A stretch of DNA of 64,000 nucleotides from Ustilaginoidea virens (GCF_000687475.1 NC_057316.1:5766001-5830000), one strand, 5' to 3'; positions 1 to 11,162 are shown, counted from the stretch's first letter. Made by a program: numbers and translations. Notes: a model not told the origin generated them from the sequence alone.

Positions 1-1018
1 GGTACAGGTACCTAGTACTCCGTACACCGAAATTCAATTTGACGCTCTCATCAACCCGTGGGGCCAACCATCAAGATGTCGTGCTTGCATCATGTATTCT
101 CGGGGGTACCATCAATTTTAACAGCCGACGCCCAACTCAACCGCTGTACTTTGTACTTGCTCGTCTCGAGAACCCAGGCCCTCATTGCAAACATGAACCC
201 TTGGGAGCTTGGGGTGCTTTCAAGCGCCGGTTGCCAGTCGCGGCCCTTAAGACCGGCGCATAGTTTATTGACCCATCTGCTATCCGCAGCTTTTTAATTG
301 TTTTCCAGCTAGGTAGGTAGGTATGTAGTAGGCAGGGGTATGATAATATCGCGGCTCTTTATCAAGTCTTTGCTGATGCCGGCAGTACTCGTGCCGTATG
401 CCGAGAGGAGCTACATGTCGAGTGACCTTCGAGTGACCTCGCCTGCCACTTCACCAACGGCAGGCATCTTTTCATCTCCACAGCTGCCCGTTCTCCACCA
501 CTGACACGGGGGCCAAAGTCATTCTTCGTCAAAAGACCAACCTCTTTCCAGACATGCATCCAATAAACCCAAACCCCATCGTGTTTTCAGCGTCAACCTG
601 CATATTTCCTCCTTTCCCATCGTCTTTTCTGTAACTAATCGCGCCCTGTCTTCCCCTGCCCGTCAATCTTCTTTTCTTTTTTTTACTCTGTCCATTTTCG
701 AAAGTTTTTTTCCGCGCAACCATCAACCAATTGTCCACCACAATCTCGAATATCCCACGGTCGTGATAGTGACGCAACTTTGAGACGCTCGAATCGTCCG
801 AGCCACGAGCCCCTCCGATTTCTCCATCAAAGCTCTGCAACCCACCACCACCTGCCAAGCCCAAGTGGCTGCCAAGGGTCAACCACCTTTCGACAGACAC
901 AACTGCCCACAACCTCAAATCGCCCGCCCCCTCTTCCACCATCCCCGCTCCGTTTCCGACACCGCTCTTCCGAGTATTGCCGGCCAAAGAGCAACAAGAC
1001 CAATACGCGCACGCACTC
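1..1018. other. Intergenic / 5' region of the Rab gene
   Basis: No credible gene is seen. The left half holds TACTCCGTAC at 16-25 and a short AGGTAGGT run near 311-323, both members of dispersed motifs found elsewhere in the window. From about 580 the + strand becomes pyrimidine rich (CT and TTTT runs), as is common in fungal promoters and 5' leaders, and this leads into the Rab start codon. Open frames in this stretch lack family features. Confidence 0.6.
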
Positions 1019-1777
1019 ATGGCGTCAACGCCGTGGGACTATATAGCCAAGCTCGTCTGCATCGGCGACTCGGGATGCGGGAAATCCTCGCTGACCATCC
1101 GCCTGTGCGAAGGCCGCTTTTCTCCCCATCACGACGTCACCATTGGCGTCGAGTTCGGCTCGCGCATCGTCCCCGTTGGCCCCCCGCACACCAAGCCCGC
1201 CTCGTTGCTGGCCGCGAACCCTCCCGCCTCCTCCTCTGATGGACTTCCCGAACCCCCCCGCGACACGAGCAAAATCCTGCAGAAACACATGAAGTTATCG
1301 CTCTGGGACACGGCCGGCCAAGAGACGTACAAATCCGTCACGAGGTCCTACTTCCGTGGTGCTAGCGGCGCCCTTTTAGTCTTCGACCTGTCGCGGAAAC
1401 AGACCTTTCAACATGTGACGGACTGGTTGAACGACTTGCGCCAGATCGCCGAACCGGACATTGTGGTGGTACTAGTGGGAAACAAGGCCGACTTGACACA
1501 GCAGGAGGAGAACAGGAGGGAGGTGACCAAAGCAGAGGCAGAGGACTGGGCAAGGAGGAACGGCGTGCTGGAATATGTCGAGACAAGCGCCAAGAGCGGA
1601 GAGAATGTCGAAAACGCCTTCATGAGGGTGGCGGAAAGGATATTCCAAAACATCCAAGCGGGGAAATACGACCTCAATGATAGGAGGTCTGGTGTCAAGG
1701 GACCGAGCGCCGGAGGTAACAGACAAGTCAAGCTGGCTGGAGATGGCAATACGTCTTCAACTGGTGGCTGTTGTTGA
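1019..1777 (+). CDS. Rab family small GTPase (Rab2/Rab4/Rab14-like)
   Basis: Uninterrupted 252-residue frame. The G motifs are all present: P-loop GDSGCGKS (about 16-23), switch I Thr41 in DVTIGVEFG, WDTAGQE (96-102), NKAD (155-158) and ETSAKSG. The C terminus ends in GGCC, a double-cysteine geranylgeranylation signal, so the protein should cycle on membranes and direct vesicle traffic. The interswitch sequence and the RSYFRGASGALLVFDL block place it in the Rab2/Rab4/Rab14 group; my preferred match is the fungal Rab4/Ypt4 type. The ATG at 1019 is chosen because the frame upstream begins only with TTG. Odd feature: about 34 extra Pro/Ser/Ala-rich residues (roughly 55-88) lie between switch I and WDTAGQE. 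No consensus donor flanks them, so they appear coding. The gene converges on pmt2. Confidence 0.93.
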   Translation: MASTPWDYIAKLVCIGDSGCGKSSLTIRLCEGRFSPHHDVTIGVEFGSRIVPVGPPHTKPASLLAANPPASSSDGLPEPPRDTSKILQKHMKLSLWDTAGQETYKSVTRSYFRGASGALLVFDLSRKQTFQHVTDWLNDLRQIAEPDIVVVLVGNKADLTQQEENRREVTKAEAEDWARRNGVLEYVETSAKSGENVENAFMRVAERIFQNIQAGKYDLNDRRSGVKGPSAGGNRQVKLAGDGNTSSTGGCC

Positions 1778-2448
1778 CGATGGGAAAACTGCCACATGGC
1801 AAGCAAGCGACTGCTCTCACCCCCTTTTCCATCCCTGATCCACGGGATGGGACACCTCCCAGCCCAGACGAAAAGCACATGCATGCATGCATGCAAGCAA
1901 GCATCTATATAAGTGATACCCTACGAGTATTGGCTGCTCTTGTCTGAATATATCGGTCTCGACGTTTGCCACAAGAGTCACCTTGTTGGTAGTCGACGCA
2001 AGCGCCATCATGTGCGTTTATTATCCTTGTACATGCATCCAGGCCGTTGGACCATGACTTCACCGCTGGAAAGAGGGAATGACCAATTCAAGTTTGCGAT
2101 TAGCAACAGAGTGATGCTTTTCTCTGGTGGATCGACGCTGCCTCTCTCTCTGCCTTTTTTTTTTTTTTACACATCCCGACCGAGCCCAGAGTAATGAAAA
2201 TCATGAAACAAATCTCGCACAACATTTCCCTTAGATTCCATTCCAAGGAATAATGAGCAATGTCAACTGGACCGGGAGCGGCGATGCATAAAATCCTGGC
2301 CTCGTCTATCCGCGCCCAATTTCTCGCCGCCGTTAAATTTTCCCCGTTCATTGAAATTCCCCGAGTCAATCCATTGGCCCCCCCAATAACTAGGTTACTC
2401 CCTTCCAAAATTCGCAAACGTCTGAACCACAGGGTCAACGAATGCTGC
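1778..2448. other. Convergent 3' spacer (Rab / pmt2)
   Basis: This stretch lies between the stop codons of two converging genes and holds no credible gene. It contains a short ATGC repeat (about 1879-1895) and a T run near 2155-2169 on the + strand. Both 3' UTRs are expected here. Confidence 0.6.
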
Positions 2449-4922
2449 TCAATCGCTGATTTTCCAGTTGTCGAACCACCTCAGGTAGCTGTAATTCTTG
2501 TTAGGCCCGACCATACCCCAACAAATGGGAATGTAGAGGATATAAAGGCCAATGATGATGGTGTACAGAGTGCCGTATGTGGCGTTTTGAATTACGGAGC
2601 TGCGATTTCTCACAGTCCAGTCCACCAAGAAGCCGAACGTGAGAATGGCAAAGTACAGGGCAGGATAGTAGTGGTGGACATATGTAACACGCGCCATGAT
2701 GACAAATGGCAGGAGATGCAGAAACCAACCAGCAGCCGGATAGATCCCCGAGTAATGAACATGGTCAATGTCCTTTTCCTCAAGGTCTCTGAAGCCTCGC
2801 TGCCAGCGCAAAAGGTACCACGCAACGATGAGACCAACCGCGCCGAGACTGACGGCGGAGCCCCAGTACACAATGGGGTTCCCGAGCAGGTAGTATTTAA
2901 CAATGCTGTCATCCCAGGTACACATTCGAAGACCGACATGGAGAATGGGCCACTGCCACCAGTACGAGGCCAGATCATCCTGCTTGTCGGGATCCGGCAC
3001 CAGAGCATTGTTGGAAGTCATCATGGCCACGTTGAGGTGGATGAAGTCGTGGAAGAAAGGAGACTTGTAGTCGCCAGGGTCTCCAGCAGGCAATTTGTCA
3101 TTCCAGTGCGCCTCAACGTTCCAGTGAGTATAAGAGTCACGCGGATTATTCTCCATGGTGCAAGAGACTTCAATCTGCTTGAAACCCCACTGAGGCAGAT
3201 TCTTGTTGGTGCCCTTTAGGTAACAGCCGAGAACTTCGTGCTTGAGGCGGAAAGCAGTGGTCAAGGTGCGAATTTTGCTTCGGTCTCGGGAGGAAACATC
3301 TCGAACCACTTCGATCTTCCAATGATCCTTTTCGTCTCCAACAGTCAGGTTGCCGTAAGAGGAGACTTCCTTGTCTGATTTCGACATGGGGGCAGCAATT
3401 TCATGCGAGTGGAGATTGCGACCAGTCTGGGCGTGGACCAAGCGGATGGTGGTGCCGTCGCCAATGAATCGTAGATTGGGGGACTCGGGGTCATAGTCTT
3501 CCTCGCGGCGGTTGGGATAGAAGAACCAGTCATTGTTGGCGTCTTTGTGGTGGTAGCAAGTGACCTGCTGCTGTTTGGAGCCCTCAGGGTAGGTCTGAAC
3601 GTGGGAGTGAAGCAAACCACCTCCATATCCCATGTTCTTCAGCGTGGCACGTGAACCATAGGCAATCTCCAAGGGGCTGTTCTTTCCAACTTCCGTACCC
3701 TTCAGGTTGGCCTGGAACAAGGAGCTCATCTGTGCATCACCAGGGCCAGAACGATCAAGAATTGCAAAGTGCAAAGCAAAGGACAGCATGTAGATGAGAA
3801 AAGGAATAACAATCAAGCCAACAACGCGTGAGGCCACGTGAGCGCCGAATGTTGTCTGCGGGAAAAGAAACAAAAAAAAATCAAGTTAGCTCATGATACA
3901 CAGCTCCTCGAATCAACCATCGGTTAGAGATCCTTACCGCAGGCATCTTGGTGTTGCCGAACTTGTTCCAGAGATCCTCAATGGTGTATAGGCCAACCAA
4001 GGAAGTAACAAAAAGACCAACCAATTTGACACTGCACACGCAACCGATGCTGAAACCAGTCATGAACAGCCAAAAGAACCACTCGAGCTCGAAGCTGTTG
4101 TGCCTTTGGTTGTGGAACTTGGCCCAGCAGAGCGCGGTAGCCACAGTGCCGCACAGTAACATGGAATCGAGAAGTATGAAACGGCTAATCGTAGTATAGG
4201 AATTCTCGCAGAGAACCATGAGGGTAACGAGCCAAACAGCGGGTCGGCGGAAATGGAGTTCGCGGGCGGTCCAGTAGGCCATGGGGACACAGAGAATACC
4301 AAAAAGGGCGTTGAAAGCGCGCATAAAGGTGAAGTTGAGCTCTTCAGGATACTTCTCGCCGGATTTGAACTCGAAAGATCCATTATATCCAGCCAAAACA
4401 CCAGACAAACCGACGAGCATCTTTCCTAGAGGAGGATGCACATCAAAGTAGTATTCGTGCTTGATGTAGTAGCTACCGAACTTGCCAAAGCTGCGAAAAC
4501 AGGCCGAGTCAGCCTCACTAGCCAGAGAGAAGAATGCGTAGCAGCAGATTTGGGCTACAATCAAAAAAAACGTACTGAGCTTCATCCCACGTCACGATGT
4601 CACTCAGACCAATTTTCCACAATCGCGTGAACATGGCGAGCAACGTGAATAGAACCGGGGCAATGATAAACTCCCATTCAATTAGAGTTTCTACCAGGGT
4701 CTTTTCGACCTGTTGGGGGTCAAATTCAAATACTTGATCGGTTTGGTTTCAAAAACATGCCACCATGAATTGTCAGCTTACCTTCTTGGCGGTCTTCTTT
4801 ACATCTTCGGATTCGGTCATGGCAGGCTGTGGCGACGGACGGTTGGTATTGTTGACGGGTCGTTTTCGAAGCCCATCGCCCAGGTCAGCGCCAGAGGCAG
4901 CGGCAGCCTTATCGGCAGCCAT
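2449..4922 (-). CDS. Protein O-mannosyltransferase Pmt2 (dolichyl-phosphate-mannose:protein mannosyltransferase)
   Basis: Four exons read on the minus strand: 4922-4782, 4709-4576, 4490-3938 and 3855-2449. Introns of 72, 85 and 82 bp have GTAAGC, GTACGT and GTAAGG donors, and all phases agree, giving 744 residues, the usual Pmt2 length. Pmt proteins move mannose from dolichyl-phosphate-mannose to Ser/Thr in the ER lumen, and Pmt2 normally pairs with Pmt1. Visible marks are the catalytic Asp-Glu in IVTWDEAHFG (about D89/E90) in the first lumenal loop, many membrane helices, a large central lumenal loop with the three MIR repeats (from about LKNMGYGGGLLHSH), and the C-terminal RWFDNWKISD. The short hydrophilic N terminus (about 50 residues, cytosolic) is lineage specific. 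The start is the first ATG of a frame that joins all exons. Confidence 0.96.
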
Positions 4923-5974
4923 AATGTTGGATTAAAACAAAGCTATAGTAATGGACGGAAGTTTTTGGGTCAACAGGGGGAAAAGAAGAGATGGCGGGCA
5001 CTGGTGACGCCGCGCGCCCAAAGGAAAATGGTCAATGACAGGACGAGCTGAAGAAACTCAACAGACTCCCAGCTTCGTGACGACGGGGAAGACACCGTCA
5101 AGGAGGAGGGAGAAGAAGGGGGGAAAAGGCCGCGAGAAGGAGAGAAGACGGGCTCTCTGGAGATGAGGAGGGTAATTGAATTGCAAAAGAGAGGGGGGAA
5201 AAAGAAGCCAGGTTGGCTGATGATGGTTCGGGCGATTCCAAGAATTCAGAACGCGGCGCCCCTGGCTTGCGCGCAGCGAGCTAGGACGAGCTTTCAGCAA
5301 GTACGTGCCCCGTACATAACCATACATGTAAGAAGCCACATATGCTTCCGTACTGAACTGACCCAGAACAGTGTGTTTCTTCGGTTCATATGTGCCCAGT
5401 AGCGTGAAAGTACCTGAGACTACCCCGTAGGTACCAGACCAGACCCTCTTCGATCCGTAGTGGCACCAGCGGCGGGTAGCGAAATAGTGGCAGAACCCTT
5501 TGGAGTTCAGACGGCAGGCAACCCTTGCTTGCGACCCACCGATTTTGCTGGGCAAAAAAAGGGGGAAGATGGTCAATGTCCCACAAAGGCCAAAATGTAC
5601 GGAGCGAGAACGGAGTACTTTGAACAAGGTATTGTAATTGAGAAATCCCCCTCTCGGATGAAAAAATCCCATCAATCTGGTCGAAAGCGCGACTTGTGCG
5701 GAAAATATGCCCTCGCATACATTGCCACTTCCGCTGGAAGGCCCTGCTGCAACAAAGCCTTGTTGGAATGACGCTTTGTCTCAGCAAACCAGCACAGTGA
5801 CCTGTTCTGAATCTTTGGAATCCGAAGTACTGAGTACCTGGGAGGCTTGACAGGCCCCCGCCCCCCGGTATGCCAATCCATAGGCTACATGTAGGCCGCT
5901 AGGGTGAGGTAAGCCACAATAAGTTGCTGCAGAACAACGCCCTTGTCTCGCACCTTTAGTTCCAGGGGTGTGAT

Positions 5975-6055
5975 ATTGCCTAAGGTACCTACACCTACCT
6001 ACTAGTGCCTACTCCGTAGTGCATACATAGTACCTACTACCTACCTCAGGCTAAG
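5975..6055. repeat. GGTACCTA/ACCTACC palindrome island with TACTCCGTA
   Basis: A dense run of AAGGTACCTA, ACCTACCTA, AGTACCTACT and ACCTACCTCA blocks able to form small hairpins, with TACTCCGTA at 6010-6018 in the middle. The same vocabulary recurs in intergenic islands across the window and I saw none inside exons. Confidence 0.7.
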
Positions 6056-6254
6056 CCCGAACGGAGTCATCATGGTATGTTGTCTTCACCACTGGCAGGC
6101 ATCATTGAAGGGATAGTCGAGAAAGCCGAATCATGTCTTGACAAAGACTGATGCGAGGCGAGCACATCATAACCCGCAAATCCCGGCACGACCCAACCAA
6201 GCCATTGGATGACGCGGCCATGTTCCAACTTTATCTCAGGCTGTTTGTTATCCA

Positions 6255-6375
6255 CCAAGTACCTACCTCCTGGGTACGAAGGTGTTACGTGAGTCGGCCA
6301 CCCTCCATGACGGCAAGTCGGAATGTGCCCAAGTTGATATGACCTTAGGTAGGTACCTTGCCTACCTGGGTACGG
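6255..6375. repeat. GGTAGGTACC palindrome island
   Basis: Contains AAGTACCTACCTCC, then TTAGGTAGGTACCTTGCCTA and GGGTACGGAGTC. It is a second member of the island family in the pmt2/CHY-RING spacer. Confidence 0.65.
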
Positions 6376-6914
6376 AGTCGTTAACGGCTCACTTCGACTC
6401 GGCAGGTTTAGATCAGGATGCAAGTTGAGGCAGATTCCAGAGGACGCGTCGCGGAGAATTATTCCCGCCCGAACCGACGCATCGACAAGGCGTGGGTGGG
6501 GAAACAAGGCCAATGGGTTCAACTTCGGATGCATTGGCCTTATGTCATCTGGCCCGGCGTTTGCTACCATTGTCGCTGACTCGCTGACTCGCTGCGGAGT
6601 TGTTGTCACGGCGGGTTTCATCCCTGCACACAGTCGCACTCACATGTCTGCGGAACCCAAAAGAGTTACCTTCAACAGAGACGGCGCGAACCGCAAAATC
6701 TTTTGCTATTGACCTCACTTTGCCTCGTATTCACCACACCTGCACTCCGTATCTGCGATGCGATAGATTTGCTCCCCCCCCGCCCACCTTCTTCTAGACT
6801 GTCTACGGTATAAAACGCAACAGCCATCTGCATTGGCGAGACTGACTTGTGCCCGCCCGCCCCAAGGCTCCCCTCCATTCCGGCTGCCGCTGCGTCGTTC
6901 CATCCAGGTGTGGC

Positions 6915-8937
6915 ATGTCTTCTCTGGTTTCCGACTTCATCATCAATCCCGTCCTACGCCAAGCCCGACGACTTTCTGAAATATCCCGAATAACTTTGAC
7001 TGGCGATGGCCAAGAACGTGCCTCCACTGCTGGCGCAAATGCACCAAGCGACTCCGGTATCGCCGAAGATGCGATACATGAACCCGCGGCACCGGCACTA
7101 GAGACTTCGGATGTGTACGGTTTGGACCCGAGGCTAGAGACAACTCGCCTAACCCGGTCATTGAGGTCGGAAACGCGAGCAGAAATTGGCCTCCAAGACA
7201 CCTCAGAATCGCCTTCTACGACGGTTGACGCAACAGACCATGATCGCTTGGCCTTTCCTCTCTCTCCTACGAATCGCCGCGCGATACCGGAGGATGACGG
7301 CATGCGAGAATTGAGAAGTCGAATTCAGGCTATTATCGCTCAGAATGTTTCATCGGAAGAGAAGGCCAGGCATATGCATGAGCTGCTACAAGAAGGCTAT
7401 CGCGCCTCGCAAGTCGCTGGTCAGACCCCAATCTCAACCCCGATTGCAGAGGAAGAGCTTTCGAGCCTTGCATGCGAAACCCCGGCATCACCAGGTCCTC
7501 TGGAATCTCTCAAGTCGTGGTATGGCCAAAATAGTGAACAAGCGGCGGCTGCTGGGGAGAAGTTTGTTCTCTCAGAGAGCGACCTGGCCCCGACCTTTGC
7601 GCCTATACGACAGCGTAAAGATTCGGGTGATGATTTGGTCAACCAGATTCCATCTGGGCCCCTGGACCCGCCAGCGCCCCTGGGTTGTCAGCACTATGAA
7701 CGGAACGTCAAGTTGCAGTGTTTCACGTGCAAGAAGTGGTACACTTGTCGGTTCTGCCACGATGCGCAAGAGGATCATGCTCTCATTCGAAGAGAAACGA
7801 GTAATATGCTCTGCATGTTGTGTGGGACTCCACAGAGAGCCTCTGACATGTGTATAGGCTGCGGTGAAGCTGCAGCTCATTACTACTGCAATATTTGCAA
7901 GCTTTGGGAAAACCGGAAGAGCAAGCCCATCTACCACTGCAACGATTGTGGCATCTGCCGACGAGGTTTGGGTCTCGGCAAAGATTTCTTTCACTGCAAG
8001 GTGAGCGGCCGATGCGTTTTATTTGCCCTCGTGACAAAGCGATATGCATATCACTAATACGGCAGCGCAGACATGCCGCGCTTGCATTACCACGTCGATC
8101 CAGAGCTCCCACAAATGCATCGAACGCTCAACCGACTGTGACTGCCCGATTTGCGGAGACTACATGTTTACTTCACCGAAACCTGTCGTCTTTATGACGT
8201 GTGGGCACAGTATACATAAGAAGTGCTATGACCAACACATGAGGGTATCCTACAAATGCCCCATCTGCAATAAAAGCCTTGCGAATATGGAGACTCATTT
8301 CCGCAACCTGGACGTTGCCATTCTGAGCCAACCGATGCCGCCAGAGTTTCGAGACACTCGGGCAACCGTGCTCTGCAACGACTGTTCAGGAAAATGCGTG
8401 GTCCCGTACCACTGGCTTGGGCTGAAATGCTCCATTTGTCAATCGTACAACACTGTCGAACTGCAAATACATGGACAGGGAGGCCAAGGGGCCCAAACTG
8501 CAACGGAACGGGTAGAGGCAGGGGCAAATTCGCAGACACAGGCAAACTTTGAAACCCAGCGCACCGCCGTGACACCAGATGCAGCTGCATTGAGTGCTGG
8601 GTCCTCCCGTGCTGTCACGTCAATCTCCAGCAGACGCCGGCACTCATCACATGGTATCGAGCTTCTTCACCGTGCACCAGACCGTTTTGCGAGATCTCTT
8701 TCACCGCTGGGAAGTGGCGTAGAAAGTGCGCTTCCTCATGCTGTAGCTGAAGCTGACTCTGACGACGACATTTTGGGGTTCTGGAGAGGGAACAGAAGTC
8801 AAGAGGATGGCGACGATGAGGAAGCAGGTGACGATGGGTCCGAATCGAGTGAAGATAGCGACGGTCTTCTTGACTTTGACGATGACGATGACGATGACGA
8901 TGACGACGACGATATTCTTCTTATCGGGCACAGGTGA
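6915..8937 (+). CDS. CHY-type and RING-type zinc-finger protein (RCHY1/Pirh2-like E3 ligase)
   Basis: Two exons, 6915-8000 and 8071-8937, with a GTGAGC donor, CTAATAC branch and GCAG acceptor, giving 650 residues. From about residue 258 there is a CHY finger starting CQHYERNVKLQC, then CTCHY-type Cys/His pairs that cross the splice junction (FFHCK/TCRAC), then a RING finger from C387 (CPICGDYMF, MTCGHSIHKKCY, YKCPIC) and a zinc ribbon (LCNDCSGKC, LKCSIC). This order is that of RCHY1/Pirh2 ubiquitin ligases; E3 activity is inferred from the family. The first 250 residues are low complexity and poorly conserved in appearance. The C-terminal end is very acidic, with a run of Asp encoded by a GAC/GAT microsatellite. 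The ATG at 6915 is used because upstream in-frame sequence starts only with GTG. Substrate and pathway in this fungus cannot be told from sequence. Confidence 0.93.
8877..8928 (+). repeat. GAC/GAT trinucleotide tract coding for poly-Asp
   Basis: In-frame GAT/GAC repeats give the acidic run near the C terminus of the CHY-RING protein. Such tracts vary in length between strains. Confidence 0.85.
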
Positions 8938-9342
8938 ATGATGAGGAGTTCAAGTTCCGGTCACGGTGTCAAATTTAGGGCGGATAGAGCAAATTCTTGG
9001 ACTCTTGGCATCCATCGAGGCGTTGCGCGGCATAATATTGTTTTGTAGGACATGGGCTGATTTCAACAAGCGGGGGTTGCAACGGAGCACTGAGCGTCGC
9101 ATAGTGGTAAAATGATTTGATATTCCAAGCACTAGCACAAGGTAGAACTGAATGTGTCAAAGGAAACGATCCATGGCTCAAGCCTAAGAGGACTGACTTG
9201 TTTATCCACGACACTCAAGAATTGGGAGGAGAAAAAAGAAAATAAATTAATTCCGAAACTCCCCAACTCCAGCCATAGAACCCCCACCGCCATGAAACAA
9301 AACAAAAAGACAAAACCGACATTCAGAAACCCGTTACGTGCA
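8938..9342. other. Convergent 3' spacer (CHY-RING / mzt1)
   Basis: 405 bp between two converging stop codons. No gene or structured repeat is seen. The stretch from about 9225 to 9320 is A-rich on the + strand, fitting 3' UTR and termination signals. Confidence 0.55.
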
Positions 9343-9702
9343 TTATCTTTGCCCGTGTTTGATTGCCATCCTCTCTTCTACCTGCTGAGCCTCTTGTCGC
9401 AAGTCCTTGATGACTTGCTGTGACCTTGTCAGCCGAACTGTCGAAAGGGTAAAAAGCATTACGTTATGGACAGAGCCTACGGCTAGTGCCTCCGGATTCA
9501 CACCCCTCTCTATCATGGATACGCATATCGAGATGGCCCTCCGGTCAAGCTGGCAGTTCTGCAGACCATTAGTCTTCAAACAGTGTCCCGGTTTTGCGCT
9601 GGGGGGGAAGGGCAGGGGTAGATGAACCAAAAGGGTGGAAATTTCGTGGAGTATATCGACGGCTTGTTGAGCGTTTGCGCGCTTGTCAGGTTCGGGCATC
9701 AT
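9343..9702 (-). CDS. Mitotic-spindle organizing protein 1 (Mzt1/MOZART1)
   Basis: A 75-residue protein from three tiny exons on the minus strand: 9702-9628 (25 codons), 9558-9481 (26 codons) and 9417-9343 (24 codons plus stop). The spliced product carries the full MOZART1 core: [14 protein letters not shown], then [23 protein letters not shown], then QVIKDLRQE. Mzt1 binds the N-terminal regions of gamma-tubulin complex proteins and lets the gamma-tubulin small complex sit at spindle pole bodies. Both introns (69 and 63 bp) are multiples of three without an in-frame stop, so the unspliced frame is also open. The first donor, GTTCAT, is weak; the second is GTAGGC. Two ATG codons in tandem (9702 and 9699) could serve as start. 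It is codirectional with spc25, 390 bp downstream of it. Confidence 0.93.
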   Translation of the reverse strand: MMPEPDKRANAQQAVDILHEISTLLVHLPLPFPPSAKPGHCLKTNGLQNCQLDRRAISICVSMIERGVNPEALAVGSVHNVMLFTLSTVRLTRSQQVIKDLRQEAQQVEERMAIKHGQR

Positions 9703-10092
9703 GAGTGGTGATGTTGCAAATGTTGTCTGGGGTGGGAGGTGTGGTGTCGTGGTGGATAGGTGAAGCAAGTTAACTGTTTGGTGGAGTTGCAGCGGAGCGT
9801 TCCAGTGACGGGATGAACGCGCTGAGCGCTGGACGTGCCGATTGTTTGCTATCTGAAGATTTGATCAAGGAAGCGAGCGACCCCCCCGCATCACCGGACT
9901 CGCTGCATAATTGATCAGGTCTGTTCTCTTGTACGGCTATTCCGCTGAATTCGTGTCTCTAGTGACTGTTCTTGTTGGCAAAGATCCGGCACACAACCCG
10001 CATGCAGAGAAAAGGCATCAGGGCAATGTAGTTACTCCTCATCGCCCTCGCTTCCGGGCGCACCCCGACACTACAACAGCCGTCGGCATCTA
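9703..10092. other. Spacer between spc25 stop and mzt1 start
   Basis: 390 bp between two minus-strand genes. It should hold the spc25 3' UTR and the mzt1 promoter. No gene or clear motif is seen. Confidence 0.5.
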
Positions 10093-10988
10093 TCAAGACT
10101 TCATGGCCTCGACGAATAATTCCCTCATTCCTTTCATCAGGACCACCAATTCCCTTGATTCATTGACCTTCTCCAACACCCGTTCCACACTCTCCCTCTC
10201 CAGCTTGGGCTTGCAGTGCTTCACGTCATAATCCCTCGAGCTCGTCGACAACTCGAACCACGCCTCCCTCTCCCAGTTCTTCTCGTCGATATGAGTGAAG
10301 ACGAATTTCAAGCGGTCGTCCTGGCCGGCGCCCTCGATCCTGAGGCATAGGTTGGTGATCCAAAAGTCCAGCTCGGGAACGTTGAACCTCTGCTGGGCTT
10401 CCTGCTGTTGCGCATGTGCCCGCTGCGCAGCTATGCGGGACTCTATCTCGGCTTGTGTCTGAGAGATTTGCTTCTTGAAGTCGTCGCGCTTGACTAGGTG
10501 CGCGTCGCGTTGGGCGGACAAGGAAGAAATGGCTGCTTCCATTTCCCGGGTTTCGGCTTCTTCCTTCTGCAGATTCTGCTGATACGTCGAAGTTTTGACG
10601 TGAATAATCTCAATTTCCTTCTTCTTCGCTCGTTGTTCCTCTGAAGCCCCCCACAGACACAAAAAAAAAACAGAAAAAGCAAACAACAGCGTTAGATTTT
10701 GCGCAAGGAGTCCATGGAGGGGTCCTTTGGATGAGAGGAGGGAGCATGCTAAACAGTACCTTGGATTTCGGCAACGTTCATCCGGAACTGATTGCGCTCT
10801 TCAAGCACACGCTTACGCCCTTGCTCGATAAAGGCGTCGAACTTGGCCGTGAATTTGGCCATGCGGTCGCGCAAATCGTCGAAACCGAAATTGATGCTTG
10901 GAAGCGTGTCCGCGACCGACGGGTCAATAAGGGCCGTAGTCTGGCGGCTTCCGCTCGCAGAAAAGGATGGCTCAAATGAAGTCGCCAT
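10093..10988 (-). CDS. Kinetochore protein Spc25 (Ndc80 complex)
   Basis: Two exons on the minus strand, 10988-10760 and 10640-10093, joined over a 119-bp intron (GTACTG donor, TTCAG acceptor) to give 258 residues. The middle (about 75-150) is a Glu/Lys/Gln-rich coiled coil. The C-terminal globular domain reads LDFWITNLCLRIEGAGQDD and DEKNWEREAWFEL, the Spc25 signature. Spc25 pairs with Spc24 and anchors the Ndc80 complex to the inner kinetochore. The ATG at 10988 opens a compact N terminus and lies 430 bp from the divergent rrn6 start. An ACGCGT hexamer 139 bp upstream could be a cell-cycle box. Confidence 0.94.
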
Positions 10989-11126
10989 GATTCTTGCTGG
11001 GTCTTGTCGCCGTACCGTAGGGTCTAGGTGTCTGCGAGGGAGTTGCTTTGGGGACAAGCGCGGGCAATAATCAATCCTCGGCAGCTTCGTGATGTTTACA
11101 TGGAGCAAAGCGGGGTTGCTGGGCCG

Positions 11127-11132
11127 ACGCGT
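11127..11132. promoter_or_regulatory. ACGCGT (MCB-like) hexamer upstream of spc25
   Basis: Exact MluI cell-cycle box core, the site bound by MBF (Mbp1/Res-Swi6 type) factors in yeasts. It lies 139 bp upstream of the spc25 ATG. A single 6-mer can occur by chance, so this is suggestive only. Confidence 0.35.
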
Positions 11133-11155
11133 TGAGCCCGCACCACTTTTCGTGA

Positions 11156-11162
11156 TCACGTG
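11156..11162. promoter_or_regulatory. TCACGTG box in the spc25/rrn6 divergent promoter
   Basis: TCACGTG is the core bound by bHLH proteins of the Cbf1 type. It sits 256 bp upstream of rrn6 and 168 bp upstream of spc25. The same core occurs in several other promoters of the window. Confidence 0.4.

Larger units (their letters stand above)
4923..6914. other. Divergent intergenic region pmt2 / CHY-RING gene
   Basis: About 2 kb between two divergent start codons. No reading frame shows a family signature; the longer ones (for example 5058-5675 and 6070-6639 on the minus strand) are interrupted by dispersed motifs and read as non-coding. Two islands of GGTACCTA-type palindromes lie at about 5975-6055 and 6255-6375, with TACTCCGTA at 6010-6018 and the variant TACGGAGTC near 6371. 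A short direct repeat of CTGACTCG lies near 6577-6595. Promoters of both flanking genes must lie here. Confidence 0.6.

Noticed and set aside
5058..5675. 205-residue minus-strand frame
   Set aside because: Mixed hydrophobic and basic composition without a family pattern; lies over C/T-rich promoter DNA of pmt2.
6070..6639. 189-residue minus-strand frame between pmt2 and the CHY-RING gene
   Set aside because: It runs through a GGTAGGTACC island and has no domain or signal.
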